Origin: Flavobacterium sp.
Lineage (GTDB): Bacteria; Bacteroidota; Bacteroidia; Flavobacteriales; Flavobacteriaceae
Assembly (NCBI GenBank): GCA_025351785.1
Contig: JANXVF010000139.1
Span: 1-64,000 of the forward strand
Direction: 5' to 3'
Length of the DNA: 64,000 nt
Both the position numbers and the translations under genes were made by a program. Shown here piece by piece: positions 62,146 to 64,000 of the stretch. Each line of letters begins with the position of its first letter. Within the stretch, counting starts at the first letter, position 1. The notes under the pieces are model-generated. The model did no database searches. It had not been told where the DNA came from and worked only from the letters and a program-made list of their open reading frames with translations.

Positions 62146-62179
62146 TTGGTAGTAGATTTAAAAAAATAAACTAAATTTG
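62146..62179 (+). promoter_or_regulatory. Promoter of carA
   Basis: TTG at 62146, 23-base gap, TAAATTTG at 62172-62179, followed by CAACAC. Leader of about 35 bases to the ATG at 62217. Confidence 0.5.
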
Positions 62180-62216
62180 CAACACAACAACAACTTACTT
62201 CTTTTACTAACTAAAA

Positions 62217-63329
62217 ATGAATTACACTACGCGACCTCAAGCCATTTTATTATTAGCTGACGGAACAATTTTTTATGGAAAATCTATTGGAATTTCTGGA
62301 ACAACTTTTGGAGAAGTATGCTTTAATACAGGAATGACGGGTTATCAGGAAATTTTTACAGATCCTTCCTATTTCGGTCAAATCATGGTTACAACAAATC
62401 CTCACATTGGAAACTACGGGGTAAATGTTGAAGAAGTTGAGTCAGACATAATAATGATTTCGGGTTTAGTCTGTAAAAATTTTAGTTTTAATCATTCACG
62501 TCCAGACTCTGAAAGTAATTTATTTGATTATTTTCAAAAACAAAATCTTATATGTATTTCAGATGTTGATACAAGAGCTCTGGTAAGTTATATTAGAGAT
62601 AATGGAGCACAAAATGCAGTTATTTGTACTGATGAAACTTCAATTGATGATTTAAAAAATCAATTATCAAGAATCCCAAATATGAAAGGATTGGAACTGG
62701 CATCAAAAGTTTCGACTTCTGAGCCCTATTTTTTTGGTGATGAAAACGCAACCTATAAAATTGCGGCTGTCGATTTAGGTATCAAAAAAAATATTCTTCG
62801 TAATCTTTCAAAAAGAGATTGTTACATAAAAATATTTCCTTTTGACGCTACTTTTGAAGAATTAAAATCGTTTAATCCTGATGGATATTTTTTGTCAAAT
62901 GGACCTGGCGATCCTGAACCATTAGTAGAAACAATTGAAGTTGCAAAAAAAATAATTGAAAATAATTTACCACTTTTTGGAATTTGTCTCGGACATCAAA
63001 TTATTGCATTAGCAAATGGAATAGCAACTTATAAAATGTTCAACGGTCACCGTGGAATAAATCATCCAATAAAAAATTTAATAACAGGAAAAGGAGAAAT
63101 AACTTCTCAAAATCATGGTTTTGCGGTAGATAGAGTTGCCTTAGAAAATAATTCTGATTTTATAATAACTCATGTACATTTAAACGATAACACAATTGCT
63201 GGGATGAAGATGAAATCTAAAAACTGCTTTTCGGTACAATATCATCCCGAAGCAAGTCCAGGTCCACATGATTCATCTTACCTTTTTGATGATTTTATTA
63301 AAAACATTAAATCTTCTAGTAAACTCTAA
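62217..63329 (+). CDS. carA: Carbamoyl-phosphate synthase small subunit
   Basis: A 370-residue glutamine amidotransferase of normal length. The N-terminal domain starts AILLLADGTIFYGKSIG and has FNTGMTGYQEIFTDPSYFGQI; the class I amidotransferase domain has the nucleophilic Cys in LFGICLGHQIIALA and the His/Glu pair in VQYHPEASPGPHD. It supplies ammonia to carbamoyl phosphate for pyrimidines and arginine. The large subunit carB is not in the window. Arginine supply ties in with cyanophycin made by the neighbouring cphA. The stop overlaps the convergent unknown gene by 4 bases. Confidence 0.95.
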   Translation: MNYTTRPQAILLLADGTIFYGKSIGISGTTFGEVCFNTGMTGYQEIFTDPSYFGQIMVTTNPHIGNYGVNVEEVESDIIMISGLVCKNFSFNHSRPDSESNLFDYFQKQNLICISDVDTRALVSYIRDNGAQNAVICTDETSIDDLKNQLSRIPNMKGLELASKVSTSEPYFFGDENATYKIAAVDLGIKKNILRNLSKRDCYIKIFPFDATFEELKSFNPDGYFLSNGPGDPEPLVETIEVAKKIIENNLPLFGICLGHQIIALANGIATYKMFNGHRGINHPIKNLITGKGEITSQNHGFAVDRVALENNSDFIITHVHLNDNTIAGMKMKSKNCFSVQYHPEASPGPHDSSYLFDDFIKNIKSSSKL

Positions 63330-64000
63330 TCAGTGTTTGCAAATCGTTCGTACAGGTTTTCAAATTCGATGTTGTGTTTTAGAAAGTCACTATTTGTAAT
63401 ATACCAACGATTTATTAAGTCTTTTTTCTTGATTTGATTTGCATAAACAGTATCGAAAAATGTGTTTTTAGATTTATTGAATTTTTTTACTTCCATGTTA
63501 TACTCATCAACAGAAACCAACTCATTATTTTCGACAAATTTTGATTTTATCTTTTGAAAATCGGCAGTAACTTTTAAATAGTCTTCAAACAAAGGTATAA
63601 TTTCTTGCTTTTGTTTAAGCATGAAATTTATAAATTCAATATTAGCATCGTTCAACGAAGTATCGGTAAAATCATTTTTGTATAAACTTGTTTTTAAAAA
63701 ACCATCCTGACCTTGACTTACAATATAGTTCATACATTCATTAGCTTTTGTTATGTCAGTGCCTTTAAGTAAATCGGTCAATTTATCATCAAGAACATTG
63801 AGTTTATAAAAAATTAAATTTTCGTATGCATTGTATTCAAAAACATTTTTTTTGTTATATGCTCTTATCAGAACATTATATTTCAATCCAAACTCACGTT
63901 TAGAATTTTCATAAGCTAAAATTTCTGAATAATAATTTGAAATTTGAAGCTCCTTATAACTAAAATTTTTGAAAATCTCTTGATAATCTAATGCACTTTG
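63326..64000 (-). CDS. Unknown protein, 5' end beyond the right edge
   Basis: The minus-strand frame is open from 63326 to the right edge; the start used in the ORF track (63886) is an internal TTG, and the 38 codons before it (QSALDYQEIFKNFSYKELQI) are also open. At least 224 residues, mostly charged and helical, with no signal peptide or motif that I recognise. DUF6090-like proteins of Flavobacteriia have similar composition but I cannot confirm this. The gene overlaps carA by 4 bases at its 3' end. Confidence 0.6.
   Translation of the reverse strand, partial: QSALDYQEIFKNFSYKELQISNYYSEILAYENSKREFGLKYNVLIRAYNKKNVFEYNAYENLIFYKLNVLDDKLTDLLKGTDITKANECMNYIVSQGQDGFLKTSLYKNDFTDTSLNDANIEFINFMLKQKQEIIPLFEDYLKVTADFQKIKSKFVENNELVSVDEYNMEVKKFNKSKNTFFDTVYANQIKKKDLINRWYITNSDFLKHNIEFENLYERFANTD

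Noticed and set aside
1-64000. tRNA or rRNA genes
   Set aside because: No T-loop (GGTTCGAATCC-like) plus acceptor-stem pairs or rRNA-like G/C-rich blocks were seen in any intergenic region.

Overview
The window looks like a chromosomal segment of a Flavobacterium-like member of the Bacteroidota. The evidence is low G+C, three proteins ending in type A type-IX-secretion (T9SS) sorting domains, many TAnnTTTG (-7) promoter boxes, a split pyruvate dehydrogenase with a two-lipoyl E2, and family-level matches to Flavobacteriia. No rRNA, tRNA, CRISPR array or intact insertion sequence was seen.

Bases 1-20243 are a polysaccharide utilisation locus for a mixed-linkage beta-1,3/1,6-glucan of the laminarin type. 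In order it holds: the 3' end of a secreted glycan-binding T9SS protein; a membrane-spanning SusR-like regulator; a clan GH-A glycosidase fused to a predicted outer-membrane barrel; a surface glycan-binding lipoprotein; a GH16 lipoprotein; a cytoplasmic GH149-like beta-1,3-glucan phosphorylase; GH17; GH30; a GPH/MFS sugar symporter; a decayed GH17 remnant; and a T9SS-exported GH16. The likely flow is surface cleavage (GH16), periplasmic trimming and debranching (GH17, GH30), inner-membrane import (MFS), then cytoplasmic phosphorolysis to glucose-1-phosphate. No SusC/SusD pair is visible; it may lie left of the window.

Bases 20300-30000 are housekeeping: an ECF sigma factor with a tiny downstream ORF, nth (without its Fe-S cysteines), bcp, a CDP-alcohol phosphatidyltransferase, a YceI protein, ctaA, murQ, a ZIP transporter, two methyltransferases and trmD. 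Bases 30018-38103 are a very AT-rich, strand-switching surface-glycan island with five or six glycosyltransferases, a polysaccharide deacetylase, an FkbM methyltransferase and an acyltransferase. Bases 38100-44726 return to core genes (tsaC/Sua5, cca, terC, pdhA and the E2 gene), with a small transposase remnant at about 41.7 kb.

Bases 44832-51102 hold a heavy-metal RND efflux operon whose pump gene is fused to a TolC-like outer-membrane factor, preceded by a small acidic/His protein. At 51.2-51.66 kb about twenty degenerate 21-bp units run up to the start codon of a small HTH regulator. The last 12 kb holds a dispersed cyanophycin set (cphA, isoaspartyl peptidase, cphB) around thrS-infC-rpmI-rplT, plus a secreted RCC1-repeat protein, carA and a partial unknown gene. 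infC appears to start at an AUA codon that the ORF track missed.

The most unusual signals are the 21-bp phased array, the GH-A/barrel fusion, the RND-TolC fusion with an internal signal-peptide-like segment, a 20-nt identical core promoter at two unrelated genes, the AUA start of infC and the GH17 pseudogene. All family assignments were made by eye, without database searches.
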